From contig CAWFLQ010000006.1 in the NCBI GenBank assembly GCA_963816745.1, positions 1,860,001 to 1,924,000 of the forward strand: 64,000 nt of DNA, read 5' to 3'. The notes beneath the pieces are model-generated. The model made no database searches, was not told where the DNA came from, and was given only the letters and a program-made list of their open reading frames with translations. The first letter of the stretch is position 1; each line of letters starts with the position of its first letter. Positions 50,920 through 59,242 of this stretch are shown one piece after another. The position numbers were made by a program, and so were the translations under genes. Origin of the DNA: VAZQ01 sp963816745. GTDB lineage: Bacteria; Pseudomonadota; Alphaproteobacteria; Rhizobiales; Xanthobacteraceae.

Positions 50920-51620
50920 CTTGTAGAGTGGGCAAAGGCGCGCTGTTCGGTGAGTGATGCGAGTAGCGAATCGTGCACGCGCCGTGCCCACGCGCGACCT
51001 GCGCCTTTGCCGGGACGCGTGGCAAGGCGCGCAAGAGCGCGCCTTTCGCCCACCCTACTCGTGCTTGCAGCGCCGCCTTCAGCGCCTTGCGGCGCTCCGC
51101 GTCGTAGAGCTTCGGATAGTCGTAGGTGAGCTGTTTCGACCGCTCGACGTGCAGTGTCGCGAACACCGGGCCGTCCTGCTTGACCACGTGCGCGGCCTGC
51201 TGCTCGAAATTGGCGAGATCGGAAAACTCGTGCGCATGGGCATAGCCGGCCGAGCGCGCCATGGCGGCGAAGTCCGCCTTGTTGGTCGGAATGGGATGGC
51301 TGCCGTTCGCCTCGTAGGTTCCGTTCTGCACGACGATGTGGACGAGGTTCTTCGGCGCCGCTGCCGCGATGGTGACGAGGCAGCCCATATTCATCAGGAA
51401 GCTGCCGTCGCCTTGCAGGCAGATGATGCGCTTGTCCGGCCGGCCCAGCGCCAGCCCCAGCGCGTGCGAGGAGTCGAGGCCCATCGCGCCGATCGGAGAA
51501 ATAGTTGAGCGTGCGCTCGCCGAGCGCCAGCCAATCGACGGCGGAGCTGTAGGTCGAGACCACGATCTCGTCGGTGACGTGCCGTGCCAGGATCCTGAAG
51601 CATTCATCTCGTTTCATCAT
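50780..51620 (-). CDS. TPP-dependent decarboxylase, ComE-like (beta) subunit, with repeat-derived C-terminal extension (one frameshift)
   Basis: The start MMKRDECFRILARHVTDEIV overlaps the alpha subunit stop. Removing one base near 51498-51503 joins LNYFS to IGAMGLDSSHALGLALGRPD. The TPP/Mg site is ICLQGDGSFLMNMGCLVTIA with VQNGTYEANGSHP. The natural protein should end near 51060 after KALKAALQAR. Instead the frame continues through the palindromic repeat (VGWAKGALLRALPRVPAKAQ) into the antisense of the KdpE-like gene, adding about 90 residues. With the alpha gene it forms a sulfopyruvate- or phosphonopyruvate-decarboxylase-like enzyme. The true substrate is unknown. Confidence 0.8.
50923..51058. 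repeat. palindromic dispersed repeat (GTAGAGTGGGCAAAGGCGC type)
   Basis: The ends GTAGAGTGGGCAAAGGCGCG and CGCGCCTTTCGCCCACCCTA onward form a long imperfect inverted repeat of about 136 bp, with inner GC-rich arms. This type is frequent in Bradyrhizobium-like genomes. Here it starts 4 bp after the corrected stop of the response regulator and has removed the expected stop of the convergent TPP-enzyme gene. Confidence 0.82.
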
Positions 51621-52159
51621 GACGCGGACGGCCTCCGGCCGATCAGGAATGCGACGGGGTACGACTTGGTGTAGGCCTCGTCGATCGCCGGGCGGATTTT
51701 GACGACGTCGGCATCCTCGTTGATCAGGTGGTGCGGGATGCCCATGGCGTCGAGGATCGGCTCGATGATGCGCACGCCGTAGCGCGGCGAGTTGCGCGGC
51801 GTGGTGGTGGGGTCGTGGCCCAGAAGCCCGATCATCATGCAGATCGGCTGGGCATACTCGACGGCGATGCCGCGGATGGCGTTGATGGAGTCGAGGAAGC
51901 CGGTGTACTGGATCAGCGTCAGCGCGCGCTTGTCGCAATAGGAGAGGCCTGAGGCGATCCCGATGCACTCGTCCTCTTTGCAGACGCGGACGAGCTTGAG
52001 CGCGGGATCGTGCGAGATGGGACGCAGCAGTCCGCCGCTGGTCACGATGTCGGGCACCGAGAGGATGTATTCCACGCCGGCGGCCTTGATCGCGGCGATG
52101 ATGGGCGAGCCCTTGAGTTCGATCTTGTCGGCACGCTCCGTCAGCACATCCGCGTCCAT
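51617..52159 (-). CDS. TPP-dependent decarboxylase, ComD-like (alpha) subunit
   Basis: The 180-residue protein corresponds to the pyrimidine-binding half of a split TPP enzyme: IELKGSPIIAAIKAAGVEYI, LSVPDIVTSGGLLRP, VRVCKEDECIGIASGLSYCD with the conserved Glu, and IGLLGHDPTTTPRNSPRYGV. This is the arrangement of sulfopyruvate decarboxylase ComDE and phosphonopyruvate decarboxylase-like proteins. GGAGGG precedes ATG 52159. An upstream extension to 52222 is unsupported. It is translationally coupled (ATGA) to the beta subunit. Bug-family binding genes lie just upstream, suggesting a carboxylated substrate. Confidence 0.85.
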   Translation of the reverse strand: MDADVLTERADKIELKGSPIIAAIKAAGVEYILSVPDIVTSGGLLRPISHDPALKLVRVCKEDECIGIASGLSYCDKRALTLIQYTGFLDSINAIRGIAVEYAQPICMMIGLLGHDPTTTPRNSPRYGVRIIEPILDAMGIPHHLINEDADVVKIRPAIDEAYTKSYPVAFLIGRRPSAS

Positions 52160-52336
52160 CCGCGCCCTCCGGCAAACAAAGACGCCCAAACAAAGACGCC
52201 GATGCGTCAACCCGACAAGCATCGGCGCCGGTAGCTAAGCGGAAATCGAAGAAGCCCGCAACGGGCTGCAAGTTGCCCGACCTCGGTGCTTGCGAGGACG
52301 CCGCAAAGCTCGCATCATGATGGCCGCGAGGTCGGC

Positions 52337-53296
52337 ATGAAGCGTCTGGCGGTCGTGCTTGCTCTAGGCGTCGCTTGCATCGGTCCGGCGGCAGGAGCCG
52401 CCGATTGGCCGACGCGGCCGATACGCATCATCGCGCCGTCGACGGCGGGCGGCGCGGCCGACATGTTCGCGCGCCTGCTGTGCGACCAGTTCAGCGAGAC
52501 CTTCCGCGAGCGCTGTTTCGTGGAGAACAGGGCCGGCGCCGGTGGATTGATCGGCACCGCGGCCACGGCGCAGGCGGCGCCCGACGGCTACACGCTCACC
52601 ACCTCGAGCACCGCCTATCACGTGATCGCACCGGTGGTGAATCCCAATCCCGGCTTCGATCCGATGAAGGACTTCACCCACATCGCCTATATCGGCGGCC
52701 CGCCCAATGTGTTCGTGGTGAACCCGGCGCTCGGTGTGCGCTCGCTGGCGGAGCTTGTCGCGCTCGGACGGCGCGGCCAGCCGATCGACTACGTCTCGCC
52801 GGGCGTCGGAACGCTCGGACATCTGCTGGCGGAATTCTTTGCGCAGAAGTCCGGCATCAAGGTGCAGCAGATCATGACCAAGGGCGCCTCGCAGGCGATG
52901 ATGGACCTGATCAGCGGCAACGTGAATGTCGGCACCATGACCTGGACCTCGGCGCTGTCGCAGATCCGCGCCGGCAAGGTGATCCCGATCGCGGTGACGT
53001 CGAGCGCGCGGCTCGCGGAGGTCCCGGATCTGCCGACGTTCAACGAGCTGGGTTATCCGGAGCTGACGGCGGTGTCGTGGTTTGCGCTGTCGGGTCCTGC
53101 CGGCCTTCCGCACGACATCACGCTCAGGCTCAACGCTGCCGTAGCCGCCATGTTGCAGCTCCCCGAGGTGCGCAAGCGTCTCGACCGCGACGCGGTCGAG
53201 ACCCGCGTGATGAGCCCGGAGGAGTTCACTCGGTTCGTGGCAGACGAGATCGCCAAGTGGGCGCCGGTTGCGAAGCGGGTGATGCCACCTAGCTAA
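52337..53296 (+). CDS. Bug-family tripartite tricarboxylate transporter substrate-binding protein
   Basis: A signal peptide (LAVVLALGVACIGPAAGAA) leads into DWPTRPIRIIAPSTAGGAAD. Bug motifs follow: VENRAGAGGLIGTAATAQAA, PDGYTLTTSSTAYHVIAPVV, GFDPMKDFTHIAYI and VPDLPTFNELGYPELTAVSW. About 319 residues. ATG 52337 is chosen at the signal peptide start. It is divergent from the ComDE-like operon and ends exactly where the next minus-strand Bug gene ends. No tctAB genes are adjacent. Confidence 0.92.
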   Translation: MKRLAVVLALGVACIGPAAGAADWPTRPIRIIAPSTAGGAADMFARLLCDQFSETFRERCFVENRAGAGGLIGTAATAQAAPDGYTLTTSSTAYHVIAPVVNPNPGFDPMKDFTHIAYIGGPPNVFVVNPALGVRSLAELVALGRRGQPIDYVSPGVGTLGHLLAEFFAQKSGIKVQQIMTKGASQAMMDLISGNVNVGTMTWTSALSQIRAGKVIPIAVTSSARLAEVPDLPTFNELGYPELTAVSWFALSGPAGLPHDITLRLNAAVAAMLQLPEVRKRLDRDAVETRVMSPEEFTRFVADEIAKWAPVAKRVMPPS

Positions 53297-54277
53297 TTAT
53301 TCCGATCCCGCGACGCCGGCTTGCTGCAGGACCTTCGCCCAGCGCACGGTTTCCGACTTGACGAACCGGTCGAGCTCCTCCGGCGAGCCTTTGCCGATCG
53401 GAATGAATTGGAGGCCCACGAGCTGCTTGCCGACCTCAGGGTCGGTGACGGCCGTGTGCACCGCGCCATTGAGCTTTGCCAGAACCTCCTTCGGAGTACC
53501 GCCCGGCGCGGCGATGGCCTGCCAGGCCGCCCAGTCGAATCCCGGCAAGCCGGCTTCGGCGAGCGGCGGAATTTCCGGCGCCCCGGCGGCGCGCTGCGCG
53601 GTCGACACGCCGAGCGCGCGCACCTTGCCGGCCTGGATCAGCGGATAAGCCGGTGCGAGATCGGCGAACATCAGCTCGATATGTCCGGCGACGACGTCGT
53701 TGAGCGCCGGCAGGGTTCCTTTGTAAGGCACGTGGCTCATCTGGATCCCCACCGTGGTCTTGAACAATTCGCCCAAGAGGTGATGGAAGGCGCCGGCGCC
53801 GCCCGAGCCGTAGCTCAACGGTCTCTCCTTCGCGAGCTTGATGAGATCGGCGACGGAGTGAACCGGCAGCGCCGGATTGACCACGAGAGCGAAGGGGACG
53901 TGGCAGATGAGCGCCGCCAGCACCAGGTCCTTCCCCGGCTCATATGGCAGCTTCTTGTAGAGCGTGGGATTCATCGCCATGGTGCCGCTGGTCGCCATCA
54001 TGATCGTGTAACCGTCGGGCGCGCTTTTCGCGACTTGCACCGCGGCGGTCACCGTTCCGGCGCCGGGCCGGTTCTCGATGACGAACGTCTGGCCGAAACG
54101 ATCCGACAGCTTTTGTCCGAACAGCCGCCCGAGAATGTCGGTGCCGCCGCCGGGCGCAAACGGCACGACGAAATTGACTTGGCGGCTGGGATAGTCCTGC
54201 GCCGATTGCGACATCGTCCGCGCGGCCGACACGGCGACGAATGCCAGAGCGACGATCATCAGCCGCGTGATCTGCAT
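53297..54277 (-). CDS. Bug-family tripartite tricarboxylate transporter substrate-binding protein
   Basis: 326 residues with a signal peptide (MIVALAFVAVSAARTMSQSA) followed by QDYPSRQVNFVVPFAPGGGT and VIENRPGAGTVTAAVQVAKS. Then come APDGYTIMMATSGTMAMNPT, PYEPGKDLVLAALICHVPFA, MSHVPYKGTLPALNDVVAGH and IPPLAEAGLPGFDWAAWQAI. GGGAGG lies 7 bp before the ATG. It follows the next Bug gene by 35 bp on the same strand, so the two are probably co-transcribed. Its stop codon directly abuts that of the convergent Bug gene. Confidence 0.93.
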   Translation of the reverse strand: MQITRLMIVALAFVAVSAARTMSQSAQDYPSRQVNFVVPFAPGGGTDILGRLFGQKLSDRFGQTFVIENRPGAGTVTAAVQVAKSAPDGYTIMMATSGTMAMNPTLYKKLPYEPGKDLVLAALICHVPFALVVNPALPVHSVADLIKLAKERPLSYGSGGAGAFHHLLGELFKTTVGIQMSHVPYKGTLPALNDVVAGHIELMFADLAPAYPLIQAGKVRALGVSTAQRAAGAPEIPPLAEAGLPGFDWAAWQAIAAPGGTPKEVLAKLNGAVHTAVTDPEVGKQLVGLQFIPIGKGSPEELDRFVKSETVRWAKVLQQAGVAGSE

Positions 54278-54312
54278 GGTTCAATCCTCCCGATGCCGCC
54301 GGAATGTGATGT

Positions 54313-55302
54313 CTACTGCGATCGCGCGATGCCGGCCTGCTCCACGACTTTTCCCAGACGCACGATCTCGGAACGCATGAAACTTTGCAGCTCATCGACC
54401 GAAGGATACCCGACGGTAATGCGGGCGGTGCGGGCGAAGTCCGCCTTGATCTCCGGCAGGTCGAGGATGTGCTTCACCTCGACGTGCAGCCGGTCGATGA
54501 TCTCCTTCGGCGTGCCCGCCGGCGCGACGATCATCTGCCAGGATGTGAGGTTGAAGCCGGGAACGCCGGCTTCCGCGACCGTCGGTATCTCCGGCGCAAT
54601 GGGCAGCCGGGTCGCCGATGACACCGCGAGCGCGCGCACGCGACCGTCCTTGAGCAGCGGCAGGACCGGCGTCGGTTCGCCGAACATCGTCGCGATGTGC
54701 CCGGCGACGAGGTTGGTCAGCGCCGGCGCGTCGCCGCGATGGGGCACGTGCACGACATCGATGCCGGTCATGGTCTTGAGCAGCTCGAAGCTCAGATGCT
54801 GCGGTGAGCCGGGCCCGGCCGAGCCATAGGAGAGTTGCCCCGGCTTCGACTTCGCCAGCGCGATCAGGTCCGCGACCGAACGCATGGGCTGTTCGGGATG
54901 CGCCAGCAGCACGAACGGTGCGTTCGAGGTGAGCGCGATCGGCGCGAAATCCTTCGCCGGATCGTAGGGCAGGTTCTTGTTCAACGTGGCGGTGATGGCG
55001 AACGGCGTGCTGGTGCCGAGCATGATGGTGTAGCCGTCGGGCGCCGCCTTGGCGACCGACGCCGCTCCGATCACGGTGCCGGCGCCGGTGCGGTTCTCGA
55101 TCATGACCGGCTTGCCCAGCCGCTCCGAAAGCTTTTGCCCGAGCTGGCGCGCCAGCGCGTCGAGGCCCCCACCGGCGGGATAGGGCACCACCAGCGTCAC
55201 CGCCCGGTTCGGATAGTCCTGCGCACGCGCGAGCGGCGTCTCGGCAAGGGGCGAGACAAGTGCCGCCAAAAGCATCAGAACGGGGGTGTAGCGGAGTTGC
55301 AC
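54313..55302 (-). CDS. Bug-family tripartite tricarboxylate transporter substrate-binding protein
   Basis: 329 residues: signal peptide (LMLLAALVSPLAETPLARAQ), then DYPNRAVTLVVPYPAGGGLD, MIENRTGAGTVIGAASVAKA, PDGYTIMLGTSTPFAITATL, YDPAKDFAPIALTS and VVHVPHRGDAPALTNLVAGH. It uses a GTG start at 55302 with GGGAGG close upstream. It is the first gene of a two-gene Bug operon and divergent from ffh. The ligand is unknown. Confidence 0.93.
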   Translation of the reverse strand: MQLRYTPVLMLLAALVSPLAETPLARAQDYPNRAVTLVVPYPAGGGLDALARQLGQKLSERLGKPVMIENRTGAGTVIGAASVAKAAPDGYTIMLGTSTPFAITATLNKNLPYDPAKDFAPIALTSNAPFVLLAHPEQPMRSVADLIALAKSKPGQLSYGSAGPGSPQHLSFELLKTMTGIDVVHVPHRGDAPALTNLVAGHIATMFGEPTPVLPLLKDGRVRALAVSSATRLPIAPEIPTVAEAGVPGFNLTSWQMIVAPAGTPKEIIDRLHVEVKHILDLPEIKADFARTARITVGYPSVDELQSFMRSEIVRLGKVVEQAGIARSQ

Positions 55303-55623
55303 CTTTCCTCCCCGCCGATTCCGGCTTGTTCTTGCTCTCGGCAGAGACTAACGGAACCGGGGTCGTGTCGTAAGCGGCCCTGGAGACGCAGGCCAGGTTC
55401 CTCAAAACCCCACTATTCTTGACTTCGGGCCCCTGCATCCCTAGGTTCCGCCCGCTCTCGCAAAAGAGCCGAAATTGCAGCCCGCCGCCCGGTCCCTGAG
55501 ACCGGAGGCCACCGCCCGACAGCGCGATGCGCCCTCGGGCGAAAGAGTTGTTTGGTTGACGCGTTTTCTGCGGCGAACCGGAAATCCACTTCGCCGGAAA
55601 ACGCTATGGAGTGTTTGGAAAAT
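55303..55623. other. divergent intergenic region between a Bug gene and ffh
   Basis: About 320 bp, no gene. TTGACG at 55554-55559 is a possible -35 element for ffh, but no good -10 hexamer follows at the usual spacing. A strongly GC-rich stretch precedes it. It presumably carries the promoter of the ffh-rpsP-rimM-trmD-rplS block. Confidence 0.4.
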
Positions 55624-57168
55624 ATGTTCGACAGTCTGTCCGAACGGCTCGGCGGCATTCTCGACCGCCTGACACGGCGCGGCGCGCTGACCGAGGCCGA
55701 CGTCGATGCCGCGCTGCGCGAGGTCCGCCGCGCGCTGCTCGAAGCCGACGTCGCGCTCGACGTCGTGCGCGCCTTCACCGACAAGGTGAAGAGTCAGGCC
55801 GTCGGCATCGAGGTGATCAAGTCGGTGACGCCCGGCCAGATGGTCGTGAAGATCGTGCACGACCAGTTGATCCAGACGCTCGGATCGCAGGGCGAGCCGA
55901 TCGACCTCAATGCGCCCGCGCCGGTGCCGATCATGATGGTGGGCCTGCAGGGCTCGGGCAAGACCACGACCTCGGCGAAGATCGCCAAGCGGTTGACCGA
56001 GCAGGGGCGACGCAAGGTGCTGATGGCCTCGCTCGACGTGCGCCGGCCGGCGGCGATGGAGCAGCTCGCCGTGCTCGGACAGCAGGTCAACGTCGATACG
56101 CTGCCGATCGTCGCCGGGCAGCAGCCCGCGCAGATTGCGCAGCGCGCGTTGCAGGCTGGCCGGCTCGGCGGCTATGACGCCGTCATCCTCGACACCGCCG
56201 GCCGCACCACCCTCGACGAAGCGATGATGGCGGAGGCGGCGGAGGTCAAGCACGCCGCGCAGCCGCACGAGGTGCTGCTGGTCGCCGATGCGCTCACGGG
56301 CCAGGACGCGGTCAATCTCGCGCGCGCTTTCGACGAGCGCGTCGGCCTCACCGGCATCGTGCTCACGCGCGTGGACGGCGACGGCCGCGGCGGCGCCGCG
56401 CTCTCGATGCGCGCGGTGACGGGCAAGCCGATCAAGCTGATCGGCGTCGGCGAGAAGATGGACGCGCTCGAGGATTTCCATCCCTCGCGCATCGCCGATC
56501 GCATCCTCGGCATGGGCGACATCATCACGCTGGTGGAGAAGGCGGCGGCGACCATCGACGCCGAGAAGGCCGCGCGCGTCGCCGAGAAGATGCGCAAGGG
56601 CGCCTTCGACCTCGCCGACCTGCGCGAGCAGCTCATGCAGATGACGCAGATGGGCGGCATGGCCGGGCTGATGGGCATGCTGCCGGGCGTCGCAAAAATG
56701 AAGAACCAGCTGGCGGCGGCGAATCTCGACGAGCGCGTGCTCAAGCGCCAGGTCGCGATCATCGACTCGATGACGCCGCAAGAGCGCAAGAGTCCCGACG
56801 TGCTCAAGGCGAGCCGCAAGAAGCGGATCGCGGCAGGCTCCGGCACCAAGGTCGAGGACGTCAACCGGATGCTCAAGATGCACCGGAACATGGCCGACGT
56901 GATGAAGATGATGGGCTCGGGCAAACGCGGACCGATGGCGGGCTTCGCCAACATGCTCGGTCTCGGCGGCGGCATGCCGAGCCCGGAAGAGATGCAGAAG
57001 CTCGCGCAGCAGATGCCCGGTGGATTGCCGGGAATGCCAAGTGGCGGCGGATTGCCTTCCACCATGCCCGGCCTGCCACCGCGATTGCCCGGCGGTCCGT
57101 TGCTCCCGGGGCTCGGCGGCAAACCGCCCGGGCTCGGTGGGCTTCCCGGCTTCGGCAAGAAGAAATGA
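55624..57168 (+). CDS. ffh: signal recognition particle protein Ffh
   Basis: The protein subunit of the signal recognition particle, a GTPase that binds signal sequences and 4.5S RNA. The start MFDSLSERLGGILDRLTRRG is canonical. NG-domain motifs are GLQGSGKTTTSAKIAKRL (G1), DVRRPAAMEQL, LDTAGRTTLDE (G3) and the TRVDGDGRGGAALS region (usual Lys of TKxD is Arg here). The Met-rich M domain has QMTQMGGMAGLMGMLPG and SGTKVEDVNRMLKMHRNMAD. A long Gly/Pro-rich tail extends it to 514 residues. It is the first gene of the conserved ribosome-associated block. Confidence 0.97.
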   Translation: MFDSLSERLGGILDRLTRRGALTEADVDAALREVRRALLEADVALDVVRAFTDKVKSQAVGIEVIKSVTPGQMVVKIVHDQLIQTLGSQGEPIDLNAPAPVPIMMVGLQGSGKTTTSAKIAKRLTEQGRRKVLMASLDVRRPAAMEQLAVLGQQVNVDTLPIVAGQQPAQIAQRALQAGRLGGYDAVILDTAGRTTLDEAMMAEAAEVKHAAQPHEVLLVADALTGQDAVNLARAFDERVGLTGIVLTRVDGDGRGGAALSMRAVTGKPIKLIGVGEKMDALEDFHPSRIADRILGMGDIITLVEKAAATIDAEKAARVAEKMRKGAFDLADLREQLMQMTQMGGMAGLMGMLPGVAKMKNQLAAANLDERVLKRQVAIIDSMTPQERKSPDVLKASRKKRIAAGSGTKVEDVNRMLKMHRNMADVMKMMGSGKRGPMAGFANMLGLGGGMPSPEEMQKLAQQMPGGLPGMPSGGGLPSTMPGLPPRLPGGPLLPGLGGKPPGLGGLPGFGKKK

Positions 57169-57188
57169 AGTTGGAAAGTGAAGTCTTC

Positions 57189-57309
57189 GTAGGTTGGGTC
57201 GAGTTCTTACGAGACCCAACAACATCGTGAGCCGAAGCGTTGGGTCTCGCAGCGCAATCAAGCTTGCGCAGATTGCGTAAACTTATCTGCGCTGCTCGAC
57301 CCAACCTAC
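57189..57309. repeat. nested palindromic repeat between ffh and rpsP
   Basis: Outer arms GTAGGTTGGGTCGAG (57189-57203) and CTCGACCCAACCTAC (57295-57309) match perfectly. An inner pair GAGACCCAAC/GTTGGGTCTC (57211-57220, 57239-57248) forms a second hairpin. The element lies inside the ffh-rpsP spacer and ends 25 bp before the rpsP start, so it may influence termination or mRNA stability. Confidence 0.82.
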
Positions 57310-57334
57310 TGAACAACGTGCGAAAGGAATCCGA

Positions 57335-57723
57335 ATGTCCCTGAAAATCCGTCTCGCCCGCGCCGGCACCAAGAAGCGGCCGGTCTACCACATCGTCATC
57401 GCCGACAGCCGCTGCGCCGCGCGACGGCCGCTTCATCGAGCGGCTCGGCTATTTCAATCCGCTGCTGCCGAAGGACAAGACCGAGCGGCTCAAGCTCGAC
57501 ATGGAGAAGGTCAAGGCCTGGCTCGCCAAGGGCGCATTGCCGACCGACCGGGTGCTGCGTTTCCTCGACGCAGGCCGGAGTGATGACGCGGGAGAAGCGC
57601 AGCAATCCGACCCGCGCCATCCCGCGCAAGCAGCGCAAGGCGATGGCCGAGGAGGCCGAGAAGGCCGCCGCGGCGGCCAAGGCGGCGGCTGCCGCGGCCA
57701 AGGCTGCCGCGCCGGCGACATGA
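57335..57723 (+). CDS. rpsP: 30S ribosomal protein S16 (two frameshifts)
   Basis: The N-terminus MSLKIRLARAGTKKRPVYHI is unmistakable. Removing one base in the 57408-57418 region restores SPRDGRFIERLGYFNPLLPK and DKTERLKLDMEKVKAWLAKG. A second removal near 57572-57576 restores GVMTREKRSNPTRAIPRKQR, leading to an Ala/Lys-rich tail ending APAT at 57723. S16 is essential, so two inactivating changes are far more likely consensus errors than mutations. The corrected length is about 128 residues, with the long tail usual in this bacterial group. Confidence 0.95.
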
Positions 57724-57740
57724 AGTCCCGGTAGGGCGAC

Positions 57741-58253
57741 GTGGCGGAGCGCGTCTGCGTGGCTCAGATCGGCGCCGCGCACGGCATTCGCGGCGAGGTG
57801 AAGCTCAAGTCGTTCACCGCCGATCCGATGGCGGTGAAGGACTACGGACCGCTCGAGAGCGAGGACGGCACGGTGCGCTTCACGATCGAGACGGTGCGTC
57901 CGGCCAAAGGTCATCTGGTCGCACGGTTTCGCGGCGTGGACGATCGCAACGCCGCGGAGCGGCTGGCGAGTATCAAGCTTTTCGTTCCGCGCGAGCGCTT
58001 GCCGCCGGCCGACGACGACGAATTCTACCACGCCGACCTGATCGGGCTGTCCGCCGTGACCGCCGCCGGAGTTGCGGTCGGCACCGTGGTGGCGATCCAT
58101 GATTTCGGCGCCGGCGATATCCTGGAACTGCGGCCGCCCACCGGCGGCACCACGATCATGCTCCCGTTCACCGAGGCGTTCGTACCCGACATCGACATCG
58201 CGGACGGGCGTATCGTGGTCGTGTTGCCGGTGGAGAGCGAACGATCAGGCTGA
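57741..58253 (+). CDS. rimM: 16S rRNA processing protein RimM
   Basis: RimM assists 30S assembly and binds S19. The RimM N-terminal domain (VCVAQIGAAHGIRGEVKLKS, then AERLASIKLFVPRERLPPAD) and the PRC-barrel C-domain (EFYHADLIGLSAVTAAGVAV, MLPFTEAFVPDIDIADGRIV) are clear. GTG start at 57741, 17 bp after rpsP. 170 residues is normal. It lies in the conserved order rpsP-rimM-trmD-rplS. Confidence 0.95.
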   Translation: MAERVCVAQIGAAHGIRGEVKLKSFTADPMAVKDYGPLESEDGTVRFTIETVRPAKGHLVARFRGVDDRNAAERLASIKLFVPRERLPPADDDEFYHADLIGLSAVTAAGVAVGTVVAIHDFGAGDILELRPPTGGTTIMLPFTEAFVPDIDIADGRIVVVLPVESERSG

Positions 58254-58355
58254 TCGTTTTGCCGTCGTCCGGAGTGGACAGCGCCGCTCGGTCAAGGAGA
58301 CTGATAAATTCATCACCATCCAGCGAAGCGGCTTCGTCGCAAGCGGTGACAGCCC

Positions 58356-59147
58356 ATGTGGCGCGCAACCATTCTCACCATCTTCCCCGACATGTTTCCG
58401 GGGCCGCTCGGTGCAAGCCTCGCGGGCAAGGCGCTCGCCGCCGGGCTCTGGTCGCTCGATGCCGTCGACATCCGGGCGCATGCGACCGACAAGCACCGCT
58501 CGGTCGATGATACGCCCGCCGGCGGCGGCCCCGGCATGGTGATGCGAGCCGACGTGTTGGCCCGCGCTGTCGACGCGGTGTCGGCGGCGGGCGACGCGCG
58601 GGCGCGTCTCCTGATGAGCCCGCGCGGGCTTCCGCTCACGCAAGCGAGGATCGCGACGCTCGCCAAGGGCGCCGGCGCCGTCATCCTCTGCGGCCGCTTC
58701 GAGGGCGTCGACCAGCGCCTGATCGAAGGCCGCAAGCTCGAGGAAGTGTCGATCGGCGACTACGTGCTCTCGGGCGGCGAGATCGCCGCCATGGCCCTGG
58801 TCGATGCCTGCGTCCGGCTGTTGCCCGGGGTGATGGGTAAGGAGGCGTCGGGCGAGGAGGAGAGCTTCGCCCACGGTCTGCTCGAATACCCGCAATTTAC
58901 CAGACCGCAGCTCTGGGAGGGCCGTTCGATTCCGGACGTGCTGACCTCCGGGGACCATGCCAAGGTAGCCGCCTGGCGCCGCGCCGAGGCCGAGCGGCTT
59001 ACCAAAGAACGACGGCCGGACCTCTGGGCCGCTCATCTGGCGCGTGCCGGGAGGCCGGAAAACACCAAGAATCCGGCCAAAAACCCACCAGGAAAGCCGA
59101 CAAATAGGCCGAAAGGACCCCGCACGAGGTCCGACCCGGATGGGTGA
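58356..59147 (+). CDS. trmD: tRNA (guanine-N1)-methyltransferase TrmD
   Basis: TrmD methylates G37 of tRNAs using S-adenosylmethionine. The trefoil-knot motifs are present: ATILTIFPDMFPGPLG, DDTPAGGGPGMVMRADVL, LMSPRGLPLTQARIATLAKG, ILCGRFEGVDQRLIE and SIGDYVLSGGEIAAMALVDA. The C-terminal region EEESFAHGLLEYPQFTRPQL is followed by a Lys/Pro-rich extension (about residues 240-263) beyond the core family length. It starts about 100 bp after rimM, and rplS follows after 95 bp. Confidence 0.96.
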   Translation: MWRATILTIFPDMFPGPLGASLAGKALAAGLWSLDAVDIRAHATDKHRSVDDTPAGGGPGMVMRADVLARAVDAVSAAGDARARLLMSPRGLPLTQARIATLAKGAGAVILCGRFEGVDQRLIEGRKLEEVSIGDYVLSGGEIAAMALVDACVRLLPGVMGKEASGEEESFAHGLLEYPQFTRPQLWEGRSIPDVLTSGDHAKVAAWRRAEAERLTKERRPDLWAAHLARAGRPENTKNPAKNPPGKPTNRPKGPRTRSDPDG

Positions 59148-59242
59148 CAAACGCTTCGGGGTGTCGTAGAAGCTCGCCCGAACCGAACAACCGACAAGTC
59201 CCGCGCGCCGCAGGGATTGGCGCTGCCGATGGAGAATTTCCC

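Noticed and set aside
55441..57261. 606-residue frame antisense to ffh
   Set aside because: ffh is unambiguous on the plus strand. The antisense frame has His/Arg-rich low-complexity composition and no start context.
57335..57723. Programmed frameshifting in rpsP
   Set aside because: No slippery heptamer is present at either break and rpsP is not known to use recoding. The same type of one-base change recurs in unrelated genes.
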